Shown here piece after piece: positions 38,901 to 51,454 of a stretch of 64,000 bases of DNA. Positions within the stretch are counted from its first letter, which is position 1; each line of letters begins with the position of its first letter. A program made the translations under genes and the position numbers. The stretch is from Anisakis pegreffii (lineage: Eukaryota > Nematoda > Chromadorea > Rhabditida > Anisakidae), in NCBI GenBank assembly GCA_035041965.1, contig JAPYMA010000093.1:62001-126000 (forward strand), written 5' to 3'. The notes below the pieces were generated by a model. It was not told the DNA's origin. It ran no database searches and saw only the letters and a program-made list of their open reading frames with translations.

Positions 38901-40098
38901 AATGTTTCCCATTGCTCGCACCATACACCAAAAAGAGCAAAAGCAAGCAAGAACCTGTTCGTGCAAGAGCAAATTTATAACTAAAATTCAAGATTTTCAT
39001 TTTACAGTGTTCCGCAGAATAGTTCACATTGTTAAACACTTCAAAAATGCTCCTTTGAGCATCTTAAGAACATCACCAATTCTTCTCAAAATAGCAAGTT
39101 TTTGCTGATGTTTGGTGAAACTTGAAAACTTTCGCTTGATTCGAAAATTATTCATGTGAATCACAAATGAATTTGTTTCTTTTTCAGATGGAAAACATCA
39201 GTAATTTTTTGGAAGCAATCAAAGCCTATGGTGTTCCTGAGATTTCCTGCTTTCAAACGGTCGATTTGTATGAGAATAAACAGTGCTATAAGGTGATCGA
39301 ATGCCTTAGAGCACTGGCCGCAGTTGTAAGTTTGCATGACGTGCATATGAAGTTTTTTATCGCGTGGAGAACGGGGACCCCTTTCATGATATATGGAATA
39401 ACTGGAATAATCCGCAGATTTTGCTCAGTCTCGTAAAGGGTGATCTTGCCCTTTAGAGATCGACATTGTCTCATGGAAAGACTAATTTAGCCGTGGAAGA
39501 AGGAATTTTTAGGACCATCTAATTGCTTTCTTGACTGCCCCCGACGTACTCATTGAATAATGAGGCAATTTGAAGAAGAGGAAATGATTTGGCCACAATC
39601 TTAGCCTAAGGGCAAGAAAATTGGCTGCTGGAAAAGGCTGAAAAGAATCAATTTGATTTGTCTACTTTGGAGAAGACTTCGTTCAGTATATTCATTACGT
39701 TAGAATCACAAATAGTTCAGTGAATATAATTGGTGATGAATGGTTATCAGTCTTTATCGGTTATTATCAGCCGGGATGATAAAATGAGCTATTGGTTATG
39801 AGAGAGATTAATTATGTTTTGTTTTCCGGGTTATATATTCAAAAAATAAAGTTGAATTCGGTCAAATGTTTGTCAAAATTATAAAATGCTGATATTTAAG
39901 GCTCAATCCAAGAACGCTCCAGTTGTCTTCCCAAATTGGGTTGTTAAAATCTCACAAGGCCGTCCCAGAAGTTTCCCTGAATCAGTGATAAGACAAGGTG
40001 AGATGGTGATCCCATTGCAATACGGTACGAATAAATGCGCATCACAGAAAGGAATGACCCCGTACGGATTGACCAGGCAGATCAAACCTGAACTCTGA
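32951..40098 (+). CDS. Transgelin/calponin-family actin-binding protein
   Basis: Five exons give 202 aa, the usual transgelin length: 32951-33001, 36473-36621, 37033-37105, 39188-39325, 39901-40098. The start MANHGPSYGLSRELERK matches the transgelin/calponin N-terminus. Exons 2-4 form a calponin-homology domain. Its marks are LSWIEQVTNVQFP, DVAEALKDGVQLCDLMCRLM, NISNFLEAIKAYGVPE and CFQTVDLYENKQCYKVIECL. Exon 5 carries one calponin repeat (VIPLQYGTNKCASQKGMTPYG) and ends KPEL-stop. Such proteins bind and stabilise F-actin in muscle. Introns 1 (about 3.5 kb) and 3 (about 2.1 kb) are long for this window. The last acceptor is TTTAAG without a pyrimidine tract. The Asp in QLCDLM is split across intron 2. 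The family is certain; the exact orthologue (Mp20, transgelin or calponin-like) is not. Confidence 0.92.
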
Positions 40099-40506
40099 TC
40101 GAAAACTGCTGCTGCTTGTGAACGATTTTTTCGATGTTATATTTTTTTGAACGATCAAATTTCCCATTTTTCATATATATGCAAATTCGTTTATTTTGGA
40201 AGATAATATTATCGTTGTAATTTATGTCTTGTAAAGATAATATTTTGAGAGATTATCATTACTTTTGATATTGTTATTACCTTTATCATATTTGTTCATT
40301 CATTATTATCAATGGCTCTAGTTTCATATCGTCATTACCATTGTTATCATCACCTTCTTATCTCAGATCACTAAGACAATTAATATTACTACTGCTTCAA
40401 ATGATTTTGGTACACTCGTTCTGTAAAGTAACCAAGGGACATATTTTGAAAAAAGTTTGCTTTTCTTCGTAGATATATATGTCCACTTCAAATGCTTGCG
40501 TTAATG
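40099..40506. other. Intergenic region downstream of the calponin-family gene
   Basis: No gene seen; T-rich with TTATCAT-type simple stretches near 40,255-40,360. Confidence 0.45.
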
Positions 40507-40682
40507 CAGGGTTCCTCAACCAGGGGTATATGGACCCCCCGGTACATGACGGCACATGTCAGGGGTCCGAAAGAGGGTGGGGTGAGCGGGGTTACGGAAG
40601 GGGTGTGAGATAAGGAGGACGGTACGAGGGTATCTTAAAATCTTCTAGAGGTTCACGGAGCAAAAAAGGCTGAGAACCACTG
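40507..40682. mobile_element. Short hAT-type MITE (176 bp)
   Basis: The element has hAT-like termini: it starts CAGGGTTCCTCAACC and ends GGCTGAGAACCACTG. Read from the other strand, that end is CAGTGGTTCTCAGCC. The flanks CGTTAATG (40499-40506) and CATTAATT (40683-40690) match at 6 of 8 positions, compatible with a decayed 8-bp target duplication. It is GC-rich internally and has no ORF. Its end sequence resembles that of the larger element at 44618. Confidence 0.75.
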
Positions 40683-43600
40683 CATTAATTACTTCAATTC
40701 TCAAATGCTTCTTGTTCATAAGTTATATGTTAAAATAAGTCAAGTTACATATTCTGCACTGATGATATGCCTCTATAACGAACAATCAGATAACGTGTGA
40801 TCTAAAAGACTTGCTCCATTGCGCTATAAAACTAACAGAATTGAGTCGAATCAAATACTGTTTCATTGTCACTCGCTACAAATTCAATGAGAGTAAGCGA
40901 GTGAACTGATTGAGAAAATATCATTGAGCAATTCTCAAACATTTCCCATTTTGTGTACATAATTGCGAAGTTTCATCAAACAAAAATTGAATTTGTACTC
41001 TCAAATTCGACGGCAATTCAGCAGAACAAACCAAATCGTACGAATTAATCCAAAAATAACTCTTCATCAGAAGAGATTTCATCAGAAAATCTTCGATAAT
41101 TCCATCAGAATTTCTAAATTCCTCAGCATTTCGCTAACGTCTTCAAGATCGTTCACAATTCTTTTATGTTCTGGTTCGCCATTTCGTCTTCTTTCCTCAT
41201 TTCAGTCTAATCTGTTCCATTGTAATCATTCAACTTTGCTCGATCAATCTATCAAATCGATCAATAAATGAATTGCACGTGATCCCATTCAATAAAATTG
41301 ATGCTTGTAAAGTAAATTATCCATTTTGAAGAATTTCAGCGGAATGTTCGAGATTTATGTAATAAAATCGATTCAAGTATTCGTTTTGTTCAACTCAATC
41401 CATTCGCATATCAATAATTGCAATGTTTTCCGCAAAACGATTCCTTGGTAGCTACTGATGTAAATTCGCAATTTATAAAATATTGTAGCACTGCTCGTAA
41501 ACAATTCTGATTTTTTTCGCTAAATCAATGTAATATCAACTCAAAAGACTCTCAACAACCCCAAATTGCATTGAATTCCCCGTTTAAAATGTTGATTCCA
41601 CACAAGTATAGCTGATAAATATCGTAAAATTTTGGAAGAGAGCATCGACATGTGCATCTTTCATCTTCACTGATCTATGATCAACGATTGGATAAGAGAT
41701 GACACTGAATCCCTAAAATGCTTCAATATGTTCAAATTGTTTCGAATATGTTCAATAGTGTTTTCGTTGAAGTGTGATCACACCAATAGATTCATCGAAT
41801 GTGTTCCAGAATTCATGATCATTAATTAACTACGTCCGTGTTTATTGGTGTAAATCTGTTTGGTATTAATTGAAAATGCGCTGTTTGTTGAGCCTCCTGG
41901 GAGCTTAATGCTACATGACTAGCTAGATTGCTACTTTAAATATTTCAAAACAAACTAATTGGGTCGAAATGCGATGTTTATCGAACGTCATTCACTACGA
42001 AGAGTTTTTTCAAATATCGCTGCGCTCACTTTAGGCAGAAATCTCTTTATTTTTTTGTTTTTTAAGTGGCGGATATACTAGAGAATCAGAAGGACTATGG
42101 TATCACTGTTTGCGAACTTATAAAGCCTGCTTTTACAACAATCATTTTCATGACATGAATATATGGTCACAAGATTGTTTCATGTCAATTGTCCCACACA
42201 ACATTTGTTCTCTGTGTGAATCAAATGTTTTTTCTTAAATGGGAGAATATAACAGATACCAGCCTCCGTGGATCCGATCGCTGATATCGCGCACTTTGTT
42301 GATGTTTAGTATTCAAATAGGTTCTAGGGCTTAGGCTATATGAACATTCCATTGGCTAAAACCTGGAACATTGGCTTTTCACCCTCATATCTCGCTTCCC
42401 CTTTGTGTTTCGCAAAAATGCTTTACATATTCGTGATCAACTCGACGAGATCTACAACATGATATATATCTCATCCCGAAACCTGGGGGTAAGTTCGTGA
42501 CCTTCCCTTGTTAGGTGAAATTGATCATTTCCACAGAAGAAGCACACCAACGGTATGATTTCCCATAAGAATGTTTTTCTACTACTTTATGCTTTCCATT
42601 ATACGTGTGCACAAATCTGCCGAGAATCTTAATTGGTTATGCAAATTTTGAATGGTATTTAATTTTATTGTCACCTTCGAAACAATCGCATCATTTCATC
42701 GATACATCCATTCTATTGAGAAGCAAACATCACTGTGCAAATTAATCATTATTTCCTGGAATAATCTAATACAATATAAGGCATAGAAGTTAAAAAATTT
42801 TTCCTATTCTATTGAATCGTTTGAATTTGAATCGACTTGCGTGACAAGGTTTGAATAAATGATGAACATCAATAGTTATTGTAAGAATGTTCACTGAACA
42901 ATGAATGATTTTGAAACATTCTTCACAACTTTTTCCATTGTATTTCAAAAAGTAATGCTTGAATTAGTAGTATTCGCGAAAGAGTTACTTCAGATTTGTA
43001 GATTATATGGAATGGAATGAACTGATTCATTTTCTTTGACGTGTTGTCGTGTGCAATTTATCTCGATGTGGATGACGATGACGAGGACAGAATAATGCTT
43101 TGTGACATATCCTATAATTTGCTCAGCAGTTAACCAGAAATTATTCGAGCAAAATCAATCTTCGCTCGTTTTTCCAGTCAAATCGAATAATTGGATGGCA
43201 ATTATTTGCTCATTTTGATGGCTTTAAAGAAAGCTTATTTCATCATCATCATCATAGCAACAAAATTACTTTTGCTCACTATTTATGGACCTCATAAGAT
43301 ATCGAGTGATCTATGTAGATTCCATCAATTCCTTTGAGAATACGATTCGAATGCATAAATTAAAGTGAATAATGTTTGGAAAAAAAAGCGACCGCAATCG
43401 AATATGGAATATTCACCACAGAACACAAATATCGTTTTGCAATTGCAGCTAATATTCGAGTGGATATAATCTCAAATCGCTCAAATGTTTTCCGGTATTT
43501 TGTGATTATTCCTTGGCTCAGTTATGCGCCTATCTGTCGCATAAACGCGACAATTGCTGGTACTTATGAATGATAATCATATGTTAAACGGAAATACTCT

Positions 43601-44617
43601 GTGCTTATTGTTAGTGCTGGATAAGATGACAATGCTCACGTCATATCGTTTGATTTTCCTGGTTATTCCGTTTCAAAGCATAAATTCCTTATCTGCAAAA
43701 ATCCGTGTCTGACGAGAGATAGATTCGTCTAGAAAGTGGATCATAAATATTGTTTAGGTATGATTGATTATATGCGAAAAATTTTGACAATAATTTATAT
43801 GTGATTGATCATAAGCAAGGAAAGGGTGAGGCATTCGAAATGTTTTGTGGAAATTCGCGAGGATAATCGAGCATAAATCAACTATTAAGTAAGCAGTTTT
43901 CATTTGTTTCCTATTCGGAACTGACGATGAATGAAATCTTGAATGCACATTCTATATAAAGTTTGCATACGAATATTAGAGTCACTATTTTCATTTCTTG
44001 GCCCTATAACCGAGAACAATCTCTCACTGAACGAGATTATTCGCCTATTGTGAGGGTATGAATAAAATTCCAAAATGACCAACCTTCTCAAAAATTGTTC
44101 AATAATAATGGCACGACCACTCATTCATATTATTCGAAAGCATTCGATGGCCTCAAGGCTCGTCTACGAAGATTATTATAAATCATTATTAGTTTCAAAC
44201 ATTCAATTCATCATAAAAACCCACCCCAATTTGTACTGCTATCATACGCCTATTAGTATAACTCTGCCTTGCACCTCTATTCAACCAGCTTTTGAAGAAC
44301 CTGGAAAAACTGTGATGGTACGAAAGGTTCCCAATTATTGCGAATCGCTAGCTATTGGGCACAAATTCCTTATAATCATGAACGATGTTTCCGTCTCTTC
44401 ATAACTACAAGTCCTAAATGATCATTTGTTTATTCAAATATATGACTTCGATTCCTTCTCCTTGCTGATTCGCTCCAACAATTGATCAATATGATCTTCT
44501 TGGAATTATCTGAAAGATGTTCTATTCTTAAGTTTTGCTCACAATCAGCAATTTTATTGTCAAGTTTGCAGTTACTAGTGCTAACGTTGATCACCTTTGC
44601 TCATTATCGTGCTTATT
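40683..44617. other. Large intergenic region
   Basis: About 3.9 kb with no supported gene. It contains the first copy of a 140-bp dispersed repeat (42375-42514). Open frames around 43.4 and 44.1 kb lack codon character and splice context. Confidence 0.45.
42375..42514. repeat. 140-bp dispersed repeat, copy 1
   Basis: It matches 49430-49569 over 140 bases with no gap and about two substitutions. It starts CTTTTCACCCTCATATCTCG and ends GACCTTCCCTTGTTAG. No terminal inverted repeats or target duplications are evident. Such near identity implies recent duplication, or constraint. Confidence 0.9.
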
Positions 44618-45413
44618 CAGTGGTTCTCATAGGGGTGAAATTGCCCATTTTGGGCAATTTGGAGGTGTGAAGGGGTAGTGGAGGGAGTCAGGAAATCAGT
44701 ATTTTGTGCAGCTGTTACGTCATGATAGAACACCATTTTGAAGGTGTTTTTCAAATTGAGTATGTAAATGCGATTAGTTGATGGCAATACTCTTCATTCT
44801 CCTGAGTATTGGCTTATTAACTCGTCGGACCTAACAGGGTTTTCATTCGTTTTAACAAAGTTTGCATTCTTTTCCATGCTGTTACAATCGCTCTAATGGC
44901 TTTTATCACCAAAAGTGTTCTCTTTTGCTAAGTCCTCATTCACTTCACTTAGCAATTAAAGTCAAATTCTCATTCTATCGAATACACTCTATAATTGATC
45001 ACTTGACTGCCAAACGTCATTGAGCAATAATATACGATTGCTGTATTATTGACTTCGGCTGTCAACACTCGTCAACGTCTCCAGTAAATAGTATATGCTA
45101 CAGAATATGAAATTGATTCGAATTGTGAAGTGAAGTAGGACGAAGTGAATGAGAAAAACTCGTCAAGAGAACGATATTCGCATGTAAATAGCTATGAAAG
45201 TACAAATACAACATTTTTGCAAAGCATGAGAACCCTTCTAAATCAGTTTGAAGTGAACATGTCATATACAATAGTTTTTTATGCAATTCCGTTTCTTCCG
45301 GTTGTTCCTGACATCATACGTAGAAGCAGTAAGCTTATGAATCAAGGGCAAGGTAACGGTGACCTACCGGATCATCAAAAGGGTAATGGAGCACCCAAAC
45401 GTGAGAACCACTG
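44618..45413. mobile_element. Non-autonomous hAT transposon (796 bp) with perfect 8-bp target duplication
   Basis: Terminal inverted repeats are CAGTGGTTCTCA (44618-44629) and TGAGAACCACTG (45402-45413). The element is flanked on both sides by TGCTTATT (44610-44617 and 45414-45421), the 8-bp duplication expected of hAT transposases. No transposase frame is present, so it must be mobilised in trans. Its left 366 bases recur at 57964-58329, inside another transposon. Confidence 0.92.
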
Positions 45414-45421
45414 TGCTTATT

Positions 45422-46385
45422 GGTTTATTTACATGATTTGCAATATCCGATCATGAATACACCATTTGCTTCAAATACACATTAAAATCACCTTTCGCGA
45501 CGTATAATAACGATGATCTTTTAAACTTTAAAACATCTCCATATCAACGATAAAATTTCAGATTCCTTATATCTTGCTCATTGCTGAATAATAAATTTAT
45601 GGTTCACGCATGACTTGGATATTTCAATGAATAACTAAGTGAATGAATGAACACATAATGAAACTGTGATAAAAAATCGACATAGAATGTAAATGACTGT
45701 TCGGTCGTTGAACACGGCAACAAACTAATACTGCATTCTGATGAGAACGCCGCCACTCAGATGGACTTGAACTTGACAAGTTGTTTTTATTGAATGGCAC
45801 AAAAGTGTTTGCTGATCACCTCTCTCATCAGTTTTTAATAGAAATGAAATGATCAGCTCTAAGGCAAGTTTGAATATACATGTAAATGATAGATGAATAT
45901 TTTTTGGATCAATTATTTAAAAAATTTTTTTGTTGTGTTGCTGAAAGCAGTTGCTAGCTTCGTAGCTTTCATGGAGTTGTTTCTTTCATTCGGATTCCTA
46001 AGATCAACTTTAGTGAGAGGTTTACAATCTCTAAATATGCAGTTCATTTTATAGAATCTCTAAAAACTCAAATTTTTTGCAGTTTTCAAAAGATATCGAA
46101 AGAATCTCTAAAAAAATCAAATTTTTAGCGGTTTTCAAAAGGTATCGAAAGAAATTCAGATCACTCGGATTTTTGGGGCTTCAGATGAAAGAAAGACGTT
46201 TTTATAGCTCTATTGATTTAGTGATTGATTGGTTAATTGCTTAAGATTGATTAATTTAGCTTGATCGATGATTACTATTATGTGATCGATAATGATCATA
46301 TGATAGTATCGATATTGCTAGTGATAGTTATGATAACGATTGAAAGATCAATGATAATGATAATGATCACATTAATCGTGATAAG
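45422..46385. other. Intergenic region and probable 5' part of the K2P gene
   Basis: No first coding exon of the channel could be fixed here. A local duplication lies at about 46,073-46,159 (TTTTCAAAAGATATCGAAAG / TTTTCAAAAGGTATCGAAAG). A TGATNA-rich low-complexity stretch runs about 46,265-46,385. Confidence 0.4.
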
Positions 46386-49300
46386 GAAGATTCAGATACG
46401 TTCGCTATTAGCGCATCTTGGCCTGGTGCTATGCTCAATCTTGTACATTTGCATGGGTGCGTTTGTGTTTCATCGCATTGAAAGACCCAACGAAATCGCT
46501 CAGATCCAATTTATTCGCACACGATATGCAACGCTCAAGATGGTATATTTTTCTAAACTTTCTTTGAAATTCTCTCGGGAAACTGCCATCCAATTCAGGT
46601 TAGAGACCTCCAAAAAGAACCCGTACAATAAGAAAACATCACATCGCACGCAATGTTCAATGTTTGCTCATAATCTTGTTCCGTCAATCAGATGCAGATG
46701 AATTCATGAACCTAAAATATTGATCTAAACTGATATAATTTTTAAACTTACTGAACAATTCGTTTTTAAGAGTAGATACATAAATTTGTGTGCGATATTG
46801 TACGATCAGATCAGATCAAACTCGAAATCCGTTCAGTTTTAGTAGCGGTGATTTTAACGGCTAATCCAAAAGGTTTTCAAAAATGATAACAGTACTGATA
46901 ATAAGAAGTGTACCAATAACCACTAGCAATAGAAACAATAACACCATAGGAATACGATTAGCAAGTAGAAGAAAGCAGCATTGAGAGTTTAGTTATCATA
47001 TGAATAGTAATGAGAATAGTGCCAATCTCATAAAGAGTGACATTAGCAAATTATATGAGAACGAATCGAGTGAAAGAAATGTCATATTGCTGCTTGCTTA
47101 TATTTTGATGTGGTAATTGGTTCACTGAGGAAAAGAGAGCAAAATTTGAGCGGAACATTTAGGATTTAGGACATTCCTATCACGAGATAAGATTCATGCT
47201 GTCGGTTAATGCTCGAAAGCTCACATTCATTTGTTGGTATAAGTGTGGAAAATTTCACGCTGAATTTAAAACATTCGACTCAGCGAAGTGGAAAAAATTG
47301 AACGAATGTAATTCATTTCAAATGTTGCACCGAATAAGTTGGAAAATTTGTGTTAAATTCACATTCGAATGTTAAATTCACATTTCCGAATGAGCGATAA
47401 TCATAATTGAAAAAATTGATCCGAACAAGGCCAGTTTGATCGTGAATAATTCCAGGAATTCATTGCAAAATGTGCGCTGGAAAATTTGACTCGATTCGAT
47501 ATCGGGTACTTGTTGGATGAATACATCGGTAGTATGTTCGAGTTTTTTGGTGATCCTCAGGTGAGCGACTGAAAACTTTCGGGAAAATTTTGAATTGAAG
47601 ATTTTAGGTGCCAGCAATTTCCATTCTTGATGTTTTTTTCTTGCAACTTCCTCAAAAGTAAGGCTTTCGAATCGTAAGCATTTCTGCCGTTAGTTCATGC
47701 AAGCAACCTATCTATCATGGAAGGCAGCAGCATCAAAATGCTTGATTTGTTACAATCTTACATCTTACGTCTCAATGTCAAATGTTTAAGGCCGCAGTTG
47801 TGTTTGAAGCGGATTTCATGGATTACGCTACTGATTTGGATCAATGGACACCGGCGACATCATTTCTATTCGCTACAACAATAGTGATACCAGTTGGTTA
47901 GAGATAAATTTACAATCCTTCCAAATCGCACACAAACAATTTTGCCCATCTTCGGATGATAACACTTTCCGGTAGAAAATTCCGATTCGGAACGTTTCGA
48001 AACATCAATTACGATGTTTTTCGTTTTTTGAGGAATTCAAGAAAGAGAGCAATTTAATGAAACAACACTTAATTCCAAGGTTATGGTTTCGTAACGCCAA
48101 CAACGAAAATTGGTCGTTTGCTGATCATTTTATACGGTATTATTGGTGCACCGTTAATATTGATAGCTGTAAGCGATGTCGGAAAATTCATCAGTTACTA
48201 TTCAACAAAATTACTTCCGAACGTAAGTGCTTCGCTGTTCTGACTGAGAAATTTTTGATGGCTTCAAAATGTCGGAAATGTTATGAAAACTCTGCTTGGA
48301 CTTGATTTTACATTTTTCCTCTCCCCAGACTGATTTTGTGAGAAACCATAAGGGGAATCTGATGTGTAGAAAGTAGAAAATATGAGGAATCTAATGACGT
48401 GAAGAAATAACCATGTTACTGGGCAAACCTGAGGACACGGTTAGTCTGAAGATGGTGACTGTATTGCTATTAGACTAATGTACGCATTGATTACTGAAAC
48501 TGGCGTCGCCGAGCTGCTTGAGATTCATTCAGAAAATCACCTGTATCTCCTCAAGTGTGCAAAATCGCCCAACAACATATATACATTTCTTAATATAGAG
48601 ATTCTGAGAAATCTAATGGTGTGAAGAAATAACCATGTTACTGGGCAAACCTGAGGACACGGTTAGTTTGAAGATGGCGAAGCTGTTGCTTCTATAGTAA
48701 TGTACACATTGATCAATAGTGATACATTGCACTAAAACGAGCGCCGCCGAGCAACTGACGATGTGATACCTTCAGAAAATCAGCTATTCCTCTGAAGGAA
48801 AGCAAAATTGCCCGAAAAAATATATACTTTTCTGAAAGTAGAGAATCTAGGGAATCCGATTGTGTGAAGAAATCACCATGATACTGGGCAACTCTGAGAA
48901 GAGCGATTGTTTGAAGATGGTGACCCTCATGCTCATCAATCAATCAATTAATTGAATTGTTTTTGGATTTAGTTTGAACCCACGTTTTCGATATCTTTTA
49001 GCAAAACGAAAGAGTGGCACCTGAGCTATTTATGTGATCACTGAGCCATTAATTGAGTTGAACTTAATGGAGGATGACATTTCGCATCGATATGTAGCCG
49101 TACGAAAAGAAGATATCAAAAATAAGAAATGGGTTGATCTTGGTGGTATTTTGCTTGATTACAGAAAGGCTTAGAATTGTGATGGCGTATCACTGCCATA
49201 GTTTACGATTAGCAAATAAACAAAGTAAACAAAATTTGGCTCAAAAAGCTCTGTAGAAATTATCTTTCGGAAACGTTTCGTTATGAGTGCATTACGATAA

Positions 49301-51454
49301 TCTTTATAATATCAATCGTAAACATCTTCATCGATGCACCATTTGCCATGTTCACTGAACGTACTGAAAAATATAATAATTCTCTAATGAAGAGATTTTG
49401 CTCAGCCATGCGTGCATGCATACGGGTTACTTTTCACCCTCATATCTCGCTTCCCCTTTGTGTTTCGCAAAAATGCTTTACATATTCGTGATCAACTCGA
49501 CGAGATCTACAAAATGATATATATCTCATCCCGAAACGTGGGGGTAAGTTCGTGACCTTCCCTTGTTAGCCCACGTAGCTTGGATTATCTTCTGTCTGAC
49601 GATTGCAGAAGAGCGTGATCTTATCAGTTAAGGTGCATGTGATGATAACAATGCTTCGAAGATAATCTATCATGGAAGTTGAGCGTAAAGCTTCCCTCGA
49701 GTACTGAGGTGAAGATACTCAGGTTGAAATAATAGGACCGTTAATTCCTTGATTACAAAGATCACCGTAATGACACTACTAATTCTTATGGCAATAACTA
49801 ACAGCTTGTGATATTTTCAGTCAATATTAGGCATATGCTTCCTGGCATTTTTACTCGTTTACCTGTTCCTTGCCGCATGGATAATCTGGTTGTTCTCACC
49901 GCTTACATACCTCAATGCTGTGTATTTTTCAATCACATCAATTTTTACGATTGGTTTCGGAGATATACCGGTTTGTGAACATCATTAAACCGTTGCAATT
50001 CCATTCTTGCAAATGATCGTTCGGGCTTTCATTTTATCACAAGATGACCAAAATGATCTGCCGAGAGCAATGAATCATTAGAGCTATATTCCCAGTTTAA
50101 AAAGTTGATTTCCATTATGAGAAGCGCACTTTCATAAGGTTTCATCATTGACATTGAAAATAAATTTTGTTCAATGGAAAATTTATTTCAGTGAAGCGAA
50201 TCGCATGTGAGTGCATCATAAATATAATGAAAATCAGAGAGAAAATTTTGCTTGAATCTTGAGAATTGAAATGAAATTTTGCCCTGATTTCAGTCGCCGA
50301 TACCAATTCCATATCTGATTCTGTTCATAATTGTTGGTGTTATATTGGTGACAATCACGGTTGAGCTGGTGGCAGCCGAAGCCATCAATCATATTCACTA
50401 CATGGGAAGACATGTGGGCACTGCAAAACGAATCGCCAACAAAATGATTCAAGTTGGTTGATGATTCCATTTCCTATTTCGCTGATTGCTATTTTTTTGC
50501 CACTTACGCAAAATATATTCCGAAAGGGATTTCTGAATTCCGATCAAACAGTCCCCTCTAGAAACTGAACTAAACAAACGTTAAGCAGTTAATGAAGAGG
50601 TAAAAATTTCTGATTCCATAGAGCACCACAAGTGTTCAGAAATCGCCCACAGACATTCTTTAAAGAGAGAGATTATGACTAATTATCCACTTAGATACTA
50701 ACAAAAATTGAATTATTTGAACAACTGATCAATTCAATCAGTTCAATTGAGTGAATTGAAATAGTTGAATCAATAAATCAATCAACTGGATCAATAAATT
50801 GAATGAGTTCGATTCAATCAACGAACTGATCAGTTCAATCAATCAATTGAATTAATCAAAATTGTTTGATTAATTGGATCAGGGAATAAAATTCTGCCCC
50901 AATCACCCGATTTAATGTCTAACCATGAAAAGTCTGAACGGATTCAATTCTATGAAAGAAAAAAAAACAATGTGCATACTCTAATCTCACCACAACGTGT
51001 CATACAATATGAAATTCACATTTGATTGAAATTTCCAACCACTTTCCTAGATTGTTTCTACTAATTCCAAGAATCAATCCAGGATTCCAGGAGTCTAGTT
51101 GAATCAATTTCTGGAGGAACTTGCATGCTATTCTTGAGCCAGTGAATGACTACTCACATTAATTATACTCCTTTTTGGAAATAATAAATTGAAGAAAATT
51201 TGCAGTTAGCACAGAGCATCAACATGAATCGTGGACTAATGCTGGGTCGTAGTCAGTTGGAGTCGTTATCACGTTTCAATTTAGCCACAATCGGTATTAT
51301 CGATAAAAAATTCGCCAATTTAAATCGACCCCAGAGCACAGATCGGCTGCGCAACACAGCATTTCATCCTCTAATCGTTAACGATCTCGAATTTATGGAT
51401 TTGGATATGGCGCATTCCGAATATGGATCACCCAAAAATTTTGTTCTGTCTTGA
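46386..51454 (+). CDS. Two-pore-domain (K2P/TWK) potassium channel, N-terminus not located
   Basis: This is a leak K+ channel subunit with four membrane segments and two pore loops. Exons are: 46386(?)-46542, 47456-47560, 47791-47896, 48080-48222, 49821-49970, 50294-50452, 51206-51454; phases agree throughout. TM1 is in SLLAHLGLVLCSILYICMGA followed by FVFHRIE. Pore 1 is FLFATTIVIPVGYGFVTPTT. TM2 includes IILYGIIGAPLILIAVSDVG. TM3 is in LAFLLVYLFLAAWIIW. Pore 2 is AVYFSITSIFTIGFGDIP. TM4 is in LILFIIVGVILVTITVELVA, followed by MGRHVGTAKRIANKM. The C-tail ends PKNFVLS-stop. The exon starting at 46386 is not the first: only a low-complexity frame lies upstream, so the N-terminus is missing. Pore 1 has Pro where the threonine of TxGYG is usual. 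Acceptors at 47790 (TTTAAG) and 48079 (CCAAG) are not CAG, but frame and homology need them. The intron at 48223-49820 carries repeats. Confidence 0.88.
48303..48955. repeat. Diverged tandem units related to the 29-31 kb array
   Basis: GGGCAAACCTGAGGACACGG occurs at 48421 and 48643 (222 bases apart). A decayed form, GGGCAACTCTGAGAAG, is at about 48886. Each is preceded by GTGAAGAAATAACCATGTTACT-like sequence, matching the array's GCAAAGAAATCTATATGTTA block, and AACATATATA also recurs. Three units lie within the K2P intron. Confidence 0.8.
49430..49569. repeat. 140-bp dispersed repeat, copy 2 (K2P intron)
   Basis: Near-identical partner of 42375-42514, in the same orientation, about 250 bases before the TM3/pore-2 exon. 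Confidence 0.9.
50700..50885. repeat. TTGAATCAAT-type low-complexity repeat in the last K2P intron
   Basis: Degenerate repetition of AATCAATTGA / GTTGAATCAAT motifs runs for about 185 bases. Many short inverted matches could form alternative hairpins. Confidence 0.6.
50994..51126. repeat. Diverged direct repeat flanking the last K2P exon, copy 1
   Basis: It is similar to 51818-51935: both start AACGTGTCAT and share GATTGTTTCTACT and GTTGAATCAATTT. The two copies bracket the terminal channel exon. Confidence 0.7.

Noticed and set aside
44075..44404. 109-codon open frame upstream of the hAT element
   Set aside because: No conserved motif, unusual composition, no flanking splice sites; probably chance.
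46261..46385. N-terminal coding extension of the K2P channel through the TGATNA-rich stretch
   Set aside because: The frame is open only because of the simple repeat; it gives Ile/Met-rich low complexity unlike a channel N-terminus, so it is more likely intronic.
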